Positions 8,424-15,240 of a DNA stretch of 35,191 nucleotides are shown in pieces; positions within the stretch are counted from its first letter, which is position 1, and each line of letters begins with the position of its first letter. Under the pieces are notes generated by a model. The model made no database searches and was not told the origin of the DNA. It worked only from the letters and a program-made list of their open reading frames with translations. Both the position numbers and the translations under genes were made by a program. The stretch is from Chitinophagaceae bacterium UBA4857. GTDB lineage: Bacteria; Bacteroidota; Bacteroidia; Chitinophagales; Chitinophagaceae. The DNA lies in contig DHEF01000013.1 in NCBI GenBank assembly GCA_002399735.1, forward strand, positions 47,895-83,085. Direction: 5' to 3'.

Positions 8424-8882
8424 TTAAAGTGCAGCACCCACTGCAATATCACACCTGTGTCCGGGTAACCCGTGTGCGGGGTTCAATTTAACTTGTCCGT
8501 TATTAGGAGCAATGCCGCTTGGTAGTGGGGCAGAAGGACTGTTTGGTACTACGGTAGGGCTTTGGGCCGGAGTAGTCATAATTGGTTGTGCTGTATTACT
8601 ACTTTTAGAGGCACTGTTTAAAGGTTGCCCTACTTCAATATCACAATTATGGCCCGGCTGTCCGTGAGGTGGATTTAATACCACATTACCGCCTGCAGGT
8701 TGTTGAACGCTGTTAGGTACTGACGGTGTTGTAATAGTTGAATTGCTGTCAGTTATACTATTGTTAATCGCATTACTATTAACAGGAGTAGATGTAGATT
8801 CGTTATCTGCCGAATCATTATTATTACAAGCGCTGAAGCTTATTAAAGTGGCCATCAGGGTGGCGGTAATTATCATTTTCAT
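8424..8882 (-). CDS. Small lipoprotein with two HGxPGHxCDIxVG motifs
   Basis: A 152-residue protein of unknown function. It has a signal peptide with lipobox (SFSAC at ~16-20), then a long low-complexity Ser/Thr/Asn/Pro region. It carries two copies of one motif: LNPPHGQPGHNCDIEVG near residue 75 and LNPAHGLPGHRCDIAVG at the C-terminus, ~65 residues apart. From memory, single copies of this motif occur in Bacteroidota proteins annotated as hypothetical. The fixed His-Gly, Gly-His and Cys-Asp could bind a metal or form a disulfide (inference). The Pro/Ser linker suggests two small modules held away from the membrane. A terminator follows at 8374-8405, and the gap to the upstream lipoprotein gene is 71 bases. 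Confidence 0.75.
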   Translation of the reverse strand: MKMIITATLMATLISFSACNNNDSADNESTSTPVNSNAINNSITDSNSTITTPSVPNSVQQPAGGNVVLNPPHGQPGHNCDIEVGQPLNSASKSSNTAQPIMTTPAQSPTVVPNSPSAPLPSGIAPNNGQVKLNPAHGLPGHRCDIAVGAAL

Positions 8883-8953
8883 GTGTCAAATATAGCTATT
8901 TAAATATGAACGTCTTTTACCGGTCAATATTTTACAAGTACGTCTTGTAAATA

Positions 8954-9409
8954 TTACGGGCAGGTTGTTTTTGCTATTTTAAGCGATGAGCTAAAAATTA
9001 ATGAGTCCGGGTTTTTAAATTTTGTTTTATCATTATCATTCATAACCTCTCCGTAGCCTTCTAGCAGGTTATCGTCCTCTATTTTAAATGCTACCTGTCT
9101 TACCGAGTTTATTCCTTCTGACATAAACGTATAATCTGCCAGAATAATACTGTCTTTTATGGTGCCTTGAATGGTACCTGTGTTACTGTCCTTTTCTTTT
9201 AATTTATATAATAAGGTTCCCGTAACATTTTCATTCGTCTGCGTAATATTTAACAAGATGGTATCAAATGCAGATGTATATAAATAACATTGTGTACCGG
9301 AATTTTCTTTTGTTTCAGGTACGTTTTCTTCAGTGTTTTTTTTATCGTTTTGCCTAGTGTTGCAGGCCAATATAGATAGGCATATAAAAAGAAAAGAGAA
9401 TAGTTTCAT
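8954..9409 (-). CDS. Hypothetical lipoprotein
   Basis: A 151-residue protein with a short signal peptide and lipobox (LSILAC, Cys16) followed by a charged linker rich in Asn, Lys and Glu. The body consists of short strand-like segments (GTLLYKLKEKDSNTGTIQGTIKDSIILADYTF) that suggest a small beta-sandwich or barrel. The family is not recognised. The Cys at residue 41 and the one near the C-terminus could form a disulfide. It lies upstream of the motif-duplicated lipoprotein in the same direction. Confidence 0.7.
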   Translation of the reverse strand: MKLFSFLFICLSILACNTRQNDKKNTEENVPETKENSGTQCYLYTSAFDTILLNITQTNENVTGTLLYKLKEKDSNTGTIQGTIKDSIILADYTFMSEGINSVRQVAFKIEDDNLLEGYGEVMNDNDKTKFKNPDSLIFSSSLKIAKTTCP

Positions 9410-9607
9410 TATAAAATTGTTTAAGAGGTAAATAGATTTATGTTAAGATACAAGAATGAAGCCAGCAAAATAATAGTGCTGATGCAATTTCACACAATCG
9501 TTATAATGCCAAACTATAACAAATGTTCGTTTTTGAACTATCAATAAAATACCGAAACTCGTAAATAATTGTGTAAATATTGTGGTAAAAGGCATGGTTT
9601 CTTTTAG

Positions 9608-9615
9608 TAAATTTG
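9608..9615 (+). promoter_or_regulatory. Bacteroidota -7 box of the aminotransferase gene
   Basis: TAAATTTG followed by C matches TAnnTTTG and lies 54 bases before the start at 9670. A TTG at 9580-9582 is slightly too far away for a standard -33 element. Confidence 0.5.
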
Positions 9616-9669
9616 CAAGCCTTTTAGACAGGTATTTTGTTTAACCTTAAATAAATAATAAAAACAATC

Positions 9670-10860
9670 ATGCAGCTCTCCTCTTTTTTGCAGCGCTTTA
9701 ACGAACCCGAAACTTTAAAAATGGCTAAACTTGGCCGTGAACTTAGAGCACAGGGTATTGATGTAATTGACCTTAGTTTAGGTGAACCCGATTTTGATAC
9801 GCCGCAACATATTAAGGACGCTGCCATAAAGGCCATTAACGATAATTGGAGTCACTATACGCCGGTACCGGGTTTTTTAGATTTGCGTGAAGCCGTTTGC
9901 GAAAAACTAAAACGTGATAACAACTTAGATTACAAACCGGAAAATATTGTAACATCTACCGGTGCTAAACAAAGTTTGGCAAATACAATTCTGGCTTTGG
10001 TTGATGATAATGATGAAGTAATTATTCCTACCCCTTACTGGGTTACTTACAGTGAGTTGGTTAAAATTGCCCGTGGTAAAGTAGTGGAGGTAAAATCAGA
10101 AGCAAAAGCAAAATTTAAAATTACACCTCAACAACTAGAGGCGGCTATCACACCTAACACAAAAGTGTTTATGTTTTCATCGCCATGTAATCCAAGCGGT
10201 ACAGTATATACAAAAGATGAATTGGAAGGTTTGGCAAATGTTTTTCGTAAGTACCCAAACATTTACATTATTTCTGATGAAATTTATGAATACATCAACT
10301 TCATTGGTAAACACGAAAGTATTGCACAGTTCGATGATCTTAAAGACCGTGTAATTATCATCAATGGTTTAAGTAAAGGTTTTGCCATGACGGGCTGGCG
10401 TTTGGGCTATATTGCTGCGAGTGCAGAAGTTGCAAAAGCAACTGAAAAAATTCAAGGTCAGTTTACCAGCGGTACTTGTGCTATAACACAGAAAGCTGCT
10501 GTAACAGCACTAACAGGCGATTTAAAACCGACTCTTGAAATGACAGAAGAGTTTACACGCCGTAAAAAAAGAGTATTAGAATTGGTTGCTGATATACCGG
10601 GTGTTGAATGTCCGGAACCTGATGGTGCATTTTATATTTTCCCTGATGTTAGTTCTTATTACGGTAAGTCCGATGGTACAACAACCGTAACTAACTCAGC
10701 AGATTTTTGTATGTATTTGTTGAATACAGCACACGTGTCATCGGTAATGGGTGAGGCATTTGGCGAGCCGGCATGCGTACGTTTTTCGTTTGCTAACAGC
10801 TTACCTAAAATTGAAGAAGCCTGGGCACGTATTAAAGACGCATTGAGTAAATTGAAGTAA
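9670..10860 (+). CDS. Class I/II pyridoxal-phosphate aminotransferase (aspartate aminotransferase-like)
   Basis: A cytosolic PLP enzyme of 396 residues that moves an amino group between an amino acid and a 2-oxo acid, most likely aspartate/2-oxoglutarate in the type Ib subgroup. Family marks in order are LSLGEPDFDTP (36-45), the GAKQSLANTI cofactor-phosphate region (98-107), SSPCNPSGTVY (170-180), DEIYEYI (203-209) and the PLP-binding lysine Lys236 in NGLSKGFAMTGWRLGY. Length is normal for the family. Exact substrate preference cannot be read from sequence. It is a single gene with a promoter box at 9608 and a shared terminator at 10879-10917. Confidence 0.93.
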   Translation: MQLSSFLQRFNEPETLKMAKLGRELRAQGIDVIDLSLGEPDFDTPQHIKDAAIKAINDNWSHYTPVPGFLDLREAVCEKLKRDNNLDYKPENIVTSTGAKQSLANTILALVDDNDEVIIPTPYWVTYSELVKIARGKVVEVKSEAKAKFKITPQQLEAAITPNTKVFMFSSPCNPSGTVYTKDELEGLANVFRKYPNIYIISDEIYEYINFIGKHESIAQFDDLKDRVIIINGLSKGFAMTGWRLGYIAASAEVAKATEKIQGQFTSGTCAITQKAAVTALTGDLKPTLEMTEEFTRRKKRVLELVADIPGVECPEPDGAFYIFPDVSSYYGKSDGTTTVTNSADFCMYLLNTAHVSSVMGEAFGEPACVRFSFANSLPKIEEAWARIKDALSKLK

Positions 10861-10878
10861 TTAACCCGGTAATAAAAT

Positions 10879-10917
10879 AAAAAGGGGCTGATTAGATTTT
10901 CTAAACGGCCCCTTTTT
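10879..10917. terminator. Bidirectional terminator between convergent genes
   Basis: AAAAAGGGGC (10879-10888) and GCCCCTTTTT (10908-10917) pair perfectly over 10 bp around a 19-base loop. A-run and T-run flanks let it work for the aminotransferase (plus) and the beta-barrel gene (minus) that end on either side. Confidence 0.85.
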
Positions 10918-10936
10918 ATTTTAAATAATACATCAA

Positions 10937-11557
10937 TTATTTTTTGCCGAATGTATAGCCTACTGAAAGACCAAGTACTTTGTTCCTTACTTTATTATCA
11001 CTATTATTATCATTGTTAAGAGAGTTACTTAAGCCTACAGTGTAATGGCTGCTAATATTTAAGCCTGAAGAGAATTGATATCCCATAATTAAATTAGCAC
11101 CAACTTCAAATCTTTTAAGGGGTAATTCACCTGCTTCTTCTTCATCAAATACATCAAAGGTGCGGTTATTAACTTTTACTTTGCCGCTTATGCCATAACC
11201 CAGATTGGGGCCTGCGCCGGCAAAAAAGCCATTGGTTTTGTACAATAAGTTTATAGGTAATTCAATACTGTAAATGTTTATATTATAAGGGCTCATAGGG
11301 AATTTACCTCCTTTTAAAGTAAAAAGAAGATTGGGTTGAATGGCAAAGTTATCAGATAACGATAACTCCGCTACGCCACCTATTTGAAACCCAATTTTAC
11401 TGGCGGAAAGTTTTGTTGTCTCATCTTCTTCCCGGTCGGTAGAAACAATGCTAAGCTCATTGGTATTTACACCACCTTTAATACCATACGTAAATTTTTG
11501 AGCAGATAAGGAACTAATGGCACATAAAGCAATGGCCACACTTAAGATTTTTTTCAT
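10937..11557 (-). CDS. Outer-membrane beta-barrel protein
   Basis: A 206-residue protein with a signal peptide (KKILSVAIALCAISSLSAQ) followed by GIKGGVNTNELS, the usual opening of the small Bacteroidota outer-membrane beta-barrel (PorT/OMP_b-brl) families. Alternating polar and hydrophobic strands continue to a C-terminal GLSVGYTFGKK, which resembles a last barrel strand ending in an aromatic residue. The frame runs upstream to 11650, but the ATG at 11557 starts the signal peptide. The function could be structural or a narrow pore. It lies 100 bases downstream of coaE on the same strand, with a small ATACCA/TGGTAT hairpin between them. Confidence 0.82.
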   Translation of the reverse strand: MKKILSVAIALCAISSLSAQKFTYGIKGGVNTNELSIVSTDREEDETTKLSASKIGFQIGGVAELSLSDNFAIQPNLLFTLKGGKFPMSPYNINIYSIELPINLLYKTNGFFAGAGPNLGYGISGKVKVNNRTFDVFDEEEAGELPLKRFEVGANLIMGYQFSSGLNISSHYTVGLSNSLNNDNNSDNKVRNKVLGLSVGYTFGKK

Positions 11558-11657
11558 TTGTACGTTTTTAATTAAGGTACAAGATAATACGAAAAAAATA
11601 TATATGAAACTATGTGTAATAAAATACCAGTTTGTGGTATGCGAAATCATTGCTGAT

Positions 11658-12257
11658 TTATCTCACTGATGTATCAATGCCCAGTTTTAATTTTTCATGC
11701 AATTGTAGTACTTGTGGTATTACAGCCTCAGTATCATTATTATAAATAACAAAGTCACATTTAGCCATTTTTTCCTCTTCATCCATTTGTTTTTCCATTT
11801 TTTCCAGTACGGCTTCACGGGATATATTATCACGTTTCATTACCCGTTCTATACGGGTATCCAAAGGTGAGGTTATACCGATAATGACATCCAGTTCTTT
11901 GTAAGAACCGCTTTCAAATAGTAAAGCAGCTTCTTTTAAAGCATACGGTGCTTGTTGTTGCAACAGCCAGTTTTGTGAATCTTGTATTACAATCGGGTGT
12001 GTGATATTATTTAATGTTTTTAGCTCTTCCTTGTTTTTAAAAACAATACCGGAAATATAAGGTGTATTTAATTTGCCGTTAAGATAACTCTCCGGCCCAA
12101 AATGTTGAATGATGTTTTCCCTTACAATAGGGTTGGTATTAATAATCTTTTTTGCTGCAGTATCAGCATAATAAACCGGCACACCTAATGTTTCAAAAAT
12201 TTTTGCTATTACTGTTTTGCCGGTACCAATACCACCTGTTATGCCCACTTTTAACAT
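11658..12257 (-). CDS. coaE: Dephospho-CoA kinase
   Basis: Catalyses the last step of coenzyme A synthesis: ATP-dependent phosphorylation of the ribose 3'-hydroxyl of dephospho-CoA. The 199-residue length is typical. The Walker A motif GGIGTGKT is at residues 8-15, the CoaE hallmark ALLFESG is near 110-116, and the lid segment TSPLDTRIERVMKRD follows. A separate transcription unit from yajC is likely, because a terminator at 12490-12521 and ~275 non-coding bases lie between them. Confidence 0.95.
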   Translation of the reverse strand: MLKVGITGGIGTGKTVIAKIFETLGVPVYYADTAAKKIINTNPIVRENIIQHFGPESYLNGKLNTPYISGIVFKNKEELKTLNNITHPIVIQDSQNWLLQQQAPYALKEAALLFESGSYKELDVIIGITSPLDTRIERVMKRDNISREAVLEKMEKQMDEEEKMAKCDFVIYNNDTEAVIPQVLQLHEKLKLGIDTSVR

Positions 12258-12489
12258 GTTACACCTGTTTAGGTTTAGCCGTATTCATACTTACTAACCA
12301 TACATATCCATTCAAAATAGTTATGGCTAAAACTATGAATACACAAGTTACAAAAAATAAAAATTGGTTTTTCCGGTGGTAGCTGTAAGGCTACCCGGAT
12401 TATAAATTTGGTAAGGGAGGGCTTCGGAATGAATTTTCGGAGTAGTTATTCTAAAGTAAATAACAGGAATAGGAGCGAGGTTTGTATAA

Positions 12490-12521
12490 ATAAAAGCCAC
12501 AGCAATTACTGTGGCTTTTAT
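12490..12521 (-). terminator. Terminator after yajC
   Basis: ATAAAAGCCACAG (12490-12502) and CTGTGGCTTTTAT (12509-12521) form a perfect 13-bp stem with a 6-base loop, 14 bases beyond the yajC stop. A/T runs on both sides mean it could stop transcription from either strand. Confidence 0.85.
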
Positions 12522-12534
12522 TAGCTTATTTCAA

Positions 12535-12873
12535 TTACTTTTTTGCTGCATCAGTAACAGGTTTGTTAACCTGGGCTGTCCAGTCAAGACTTAAAGCCGA
12601 TTTCTCGATTTTTAAGTAGCTGCCCGGGCTTACTTCAACACTTAAAGTACCGTCTTCGTTAATTTTATTTACAGTACCGTGTATACCGGCAATAGTTACA
12701 ATTTTGTCGCCTTTTTGTAAATCTTCAATAAACTTTTTCTGGTTTTTAGCTCTTTTAGCTTGAGGACGAATAAAGAATAACCAAAAAACCACCACCATCA
12801 TTAACATAAACACGATGGTTTCATATCCACCTAATGGTCCGGAAGGCTTGGCTTGCAAAAAGAAAATACTCAT
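12535..12873 (-). CDS. yajC: Preprotein translocase subunit YajC
   Basis: A small single-pass membrane protein of 112 residues that associates with SecDF and YidC at the Sec translocon. It has one hydrophobic helix (IVFMLMMVVVFWLFF), the family motif FFIRPQAKRAK at its cytoplasmic end, and the conserved SH3-like GDKIVTIAGIHGTVNKI. It sits 28 bases downstream of the DUF1573 gene and is probably co-transcribed with it. secDF is elsewhere in the window, not in the same operon. Confidence 0.95.
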   Translation of the reverse strand: MSIFFLQAKPSGPLGGYETIVFMLMMVVVFWLFFIRPQAKRAKNQKKFIEDLQKGDKIVTIAGIHGTVNKINEDGTLSVEVSPGSYLKIEKSALSLDWTAQVNKPVTDAAKK

Positions 12874-12901
12874 TATTATACTTGTTTAAAATTTTAATTA
12901 A

Positions 12902-13378
12902 TTATTCTTCAACAGTTACGCTAAAAGTAAGCTGGTGGGTGGTAGACGGCATGGTGTTAGCAACCACCGTAACCGTTTTTCTTAAAGGTGTACCAACCGA
13001 TTGATTCTGGCTGTCAAAAACAGCTTTAATAATTTCCTGTCCGCCGGGTGCAATTGGCTTCTCTGGTTTCTCAGGTACAGTACAACCGCAACCTGCGTTT
13101 ACCTGCGAAATAACCAGGTTTTTATTACCTACGTTTTTCAACGGGAAACTAACTTCAATCTTTTGTCCTTTTTTTATTTTACCCATGTCTTTAAAGGTAG
13201 AGTCAACCCATACAATGGATGTATAGTTGGCCGAATCCTGTAAAGTTTGTGCAATTTCGGCAGCTTTGTCGCCTTCAGCACCATGGTTATGGCCTGTATG
13301 ATCATCAGCAGGTTTATCAGCCGAGTTACAAGCAACTAATGCAGCAACAATAAGTAGGGGAAAAAATATACGTTTCAT
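12902..13378 (-). CDS. DUF1573-domain lipoprotein
   Basis: A 158-residue predicted lipoprotein with signal peptide and lipobox (LVAC) and a His-rich linker (DDHTGHNHGAEGD). It ends in a DUF1573 immunoglobulin-like domain recognisable by FKDMGKIKKGQKIEVSFPLKN, then NAGCGCTVPEKP, PIAPGG and a closing strand. The domain is common in Bacteroidota, and its role is unknown. The CGC pair and the His cluster could bind metal (inference). The promoter box at 13405 and the following yajC suggest a two-gene operon. The order nusB, DUF1573, yajC, coaE is a familiar Bacteroidota arrangement. Confidence 0.88.
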   Translation of the reverse strand: MKRIFFPLLIVAALVACNSADKPADDHTGHNHGAEGDKAAEIAQTLQDSANYTSIVWVDSTFKDMGKIKKGQKIEVSFPLKNVGNKNLVISQVNAGCGCTVPEKPEKPIAPGGQEIIKAVFDSQNQSVGTPLRKTVTVVANTMPSTTHQLTFSVTVEE

Positions 13379-13404
13379 AAACTATATAAATTTTTATAAA
13401 GTGG

Positions 13405-13412
13405 CAAAGGTA
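13405..13412 (-). promoter_or_regulatory. Bacteroidota -7 box of the DUF1573-yajC operon
   Basis: The minus strand reads TACCTTTG followed by CC, an exact TAnnTTTG match, ~27 bases before the DUF1573 start. It lies between the nusB stop and the DUF1573 gene, so this pair can be transcribed apart from nusB. Confidence 0.5.
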
Positions 13413-13442
13413 AGCTTATAAAATAAACTTTTCCGGTTTAAA

Positions 13443-14369
13443 CTAGGGCTTTCTGTGATCTCGTTTTTGCATTTTACCCTGTGTAGCCAAATCCTTATTA
13501 ATATTATCTAAAATACCGTTTACAAACTGGCCACTTTGCTGGGTACTGTATTCTTTGGCTAAATCAATGTATTCATTAATAGTAACCTTTGGCGGTATAG
13601 TATCAAAATATAAAAACTCGCTTACACCCATTTGCATTAAAATCATATCCAGTAAAGCAATACGTTCTGCGTCCCAGTTTTTTAACTTAGGTACAATCAA
13701 CTCCTGTAAGTATTGTTTTTTTTCAATTACCGTTTTGGTAAGGCTGAAAGCGAATTGCTTTTTGTCTTCGTTTAACAGGTTTGAAAATTTTAATGAATGA
13801 GGCTTTTGCAAACCACCGGCAATTAGCTGTATAACCATTTCGCCATCATCATCCCAGTTGGCAAACATTTCTTCAATATGTGCCGTAAATGGCTCATACT
13901 CCAGCAACATATCGTTTAAAATAAACTCCAGTATTGTTCTTTCGTCTTGTTTGTTTCTTTCGGCAGAACTAATATAGGCAAGGTACTGTGGTGTATCTTT
14001 TAAACGCAGGTATATTTTGCGTACAAGCTCATCATTTGTACGGGCTTGTGGCTTACTAGCACCAACCTGTGCCTGAAAACTAGGCTCGTCCAGAATGGTC
14101 CACAACAGTTCATTACCGGCCAGCTTAATATTTACATTTAAATCCTCTTTGGTAGGCAAATGTTTATTGGCACGCTGGTGTGCATCTTTTTCCGGATAAC
14201 GGGCTACTTCGGTTAAAAACCAGGTAAAGTAGGTTAGTAAATCCTGAGTACGGTCAAAATGTTGTTGTAAAATTTTTTGGGGTTCACCCGGTTTGGCTTC
14301 TGCTTCTAACGATGCAACGGTGTATAATGTTTGCATCACTTTAACCCTGATATTTCTTCTGCTAATCAT
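13443..14369 (-). CDS. nusB: Transcription antitermination factor NusB
   Basis: An RNA-binding protein that, with NusE (S10), supports antitermination of rRNA operons. At 308 residues it is the long Bacteroidota form. It starts with SRRNIRVKVMQTLY, has a divergent N-terminal half, and keeps the helical NusB core in the last ~100 residues (WDAERIALLDMILMQMGVSEF, INEYIDLAKEYS, GQFVNGILDNI). The start at 14369 fits the conserved opening. The minus strand at 14392-14399 reads TATCTTCG, one mismatch from the -7 consensus. Confidence 0.95.
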   Translation of the reverse strand: MISRRNIRVKVMQTLYTVASLEAEAKPGEPQKILQQHFDRTQDLLTYFTWFLTEVARYPEKDAHQRANKHLPTKEDLNVNIKLAGNELLWTILDEPSFQAQVGASKPQARTNDELVRKIYLRLKDTPQYLAYISSAERNKQDERTILEFILNDMLLEYEPFTAHIEEMFANWDDDGEMVIQLIAGGLQKPHSLKFSNLLNEDKKQFAFSLTKTVIEKKQYLQELIVPKLKNWDAERIALLDMILMQMGVSEFLYFDTIPPKVTINEYIDLAKEYSTQQSGQFVNGILDNINKDLATQGKMQKRDHRKP

Positions 14370-14399
14370 TCAAAAGAGCTTTTTGAGGCTGCGAAGATA

Positions 14400-14640
14400 A
14401 AGGTTTTGGCCATGCGGAGGGTGATAAATATTTTACGATGGAAAGTCGGGAAGACGGGATAGTTCATTGTTAATAGTTAATGGTTCATAGTTGTGTGCCT
14501 GCCTGAAATAAGTTACTTTCTACTACAAATCAGGTCTTAACCTTTTGAACTTCTGGAACATTGAACCGTTGAACCTTTTGAACCATTGTCAATTGTCACC
14601 TGTCCATTGTCAATTCTGTTAACTCCTAATGCATAAAATG
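14400..14640. repeat. Low-complexity intergenic repeats upstream of groES
   Basis: From about 14460 the sequence is built of related short units: GTTCATTGTTAATAGTTAA, TTGAACCGTTGAACC, TTTTGAACCATTG and CATTGTCAATTG, in diverged tandem arrangement with period roughly 7-10. It contains no open reading frame of note. Such wandering repeats occur in Bacteroidota intergenic regions. Here they lie upstream of the groES promoter. Confidence 0.6.
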
Positions 14641-14645
14641 TCCTG

Positions 14646-14665
14646 TTGTCAGTCATTTCTGCCAA
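14646..14665 (+). promoter_or_regulatory. Candidate groESL operator dyad
   Basis: TTGTCAG (14646-14652), a 6-base spacer and CTGCCAA (14659-14665) form an inverted repeat matching at 6 of 7 positions, ~50 bases upstream of the -7 box. No CIRCE element (TTAGCACTC-N9-GAGTGCTAA) is present, so this dyad is a candidate for chaperone-specific control. The role is inferred. Confidence 0.35.
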
Positions 14666-14712
14666 AATGGTGAAAAAATGGCTTTAAACTGCAACTGGCA
14701 TATTATTTACTG

Positions 14713-14741
14713 TACTTTTGCCATCCCCACTAAAAGTGGGG
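14713..14741 (+). promoter_or_regulatory. groES promoter -7 box and leader hairpin
   Basis: TACTTTTG (14713-14720) fits TAnnTTTG. Immediately downstream CCCCAC (14725-14730), five bases and GTGGGG (14736-14741) make a perfect 6-bp hairpin that would lie at or near the 5' end of the groES mRNA. It could stabilise the transcript or respond to temperature (inference). No -33 TTTG is visible at usual spacing. Confidence 0.45.
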
Positions 14742-14774
14742 TTTCTAACTAAAAAATAATAAATCAATACAATT

Positions 14775-15056
14775 ATGGCTAAGAAAGTCAACATTACTCC
14801 TTTACACGACAGAGTAATTGTAAAAGCGGCTGCTGCTGAAGAAAAATCTGCTGGTGGAATCATTATCCCTGATACGGCTAAAGAAAAACCACAACGTGGT
14901 GTTGTTATTGCTGCCGGTCCGGGTAAAAAAGACGAGCCTGTAACTGTAAAAGCAGGTGATACAGTTTTATACGGTAAATATGCAGGTACCGAAATACAAA
15001 TTGAAGGATTGGACTATCTTATTATGAGAGAGTCTGATATTTTAGCAATTGTATAA
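14775..15056 (+). CDS. groES: Co-chaperonin GroES
   Basis: A heptameric 10-kDa lid of the GroEL folding chamber in the cytosol. The 93 residues contain the family pattern ITPLHDRVIVKAAAAEEKSAGGIIIPD, with the mobile loop at about 20-32, then GDTVLYGKYAGTEI and the C-terminal YLIMRESDILAI. It starts 34 bases after the leader hairpin. groEL follows after an unusually long 184-base gap that holds a REP-like repeat. Confidence 0.98.
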   Translation: MAKKVNITPLHDRVIVKAAAAEEKSAGGIIIPDTAKEKPQRGVVIAAGPGKKDEPVTVKAGDTVLYGKYAGTEIQIEGLDYLIMRESDILAIV

Positions 15057-15092
15057 AACCAATTTGCTGATTAGCTAATGTGCTAATGAAAA

Positions 15093-15182
15093 CGACCATC
15101 GCATAACAGGATGCTGATTAGCGAACGGAACGATGAACGGAGCGTCGCAAGTAAAGCCCCATCAAAGGTGGGACGCTGATAA
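15093..15182. repeat. REP-like repeat copy between groES and groEL
   Basis: Contains CGACCA, then GCATAACAGGATGCTGATTA (15093-15120; related to 21999-22028). A further segment is bounded by inverted arms AGCGTC (15141-15146) and GACGCT (15172-15177). The 37-base arm-to-arm segment recurs in inverse orientation at 35155-35191, with the same length and only a few differences. Bases 15134-15148 recur inverted at 6103-6117. No coding potential is seen. It probably forms a hairpin in the groESL transcript. Confidence 0.7.
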
Positions 15183-15240
15183 CAAAAAAATAGTAATCAT
15201 TATTAATTACTAACTATTAATTTTTAATTAAAAAAAGATC

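Noticed and set aside
12325..12384. 19-codon plus-strand frame starting MAKTMNTQ
   Set aside because: Very short, no ribosome site, no counterpart in the window; likely chance in AT-rich sequence.
14641..14774. CIRCE operator upstream of groES
   Set aside because: Looked for TTAGCACTC-N9-GAGTGCTAA; not present.
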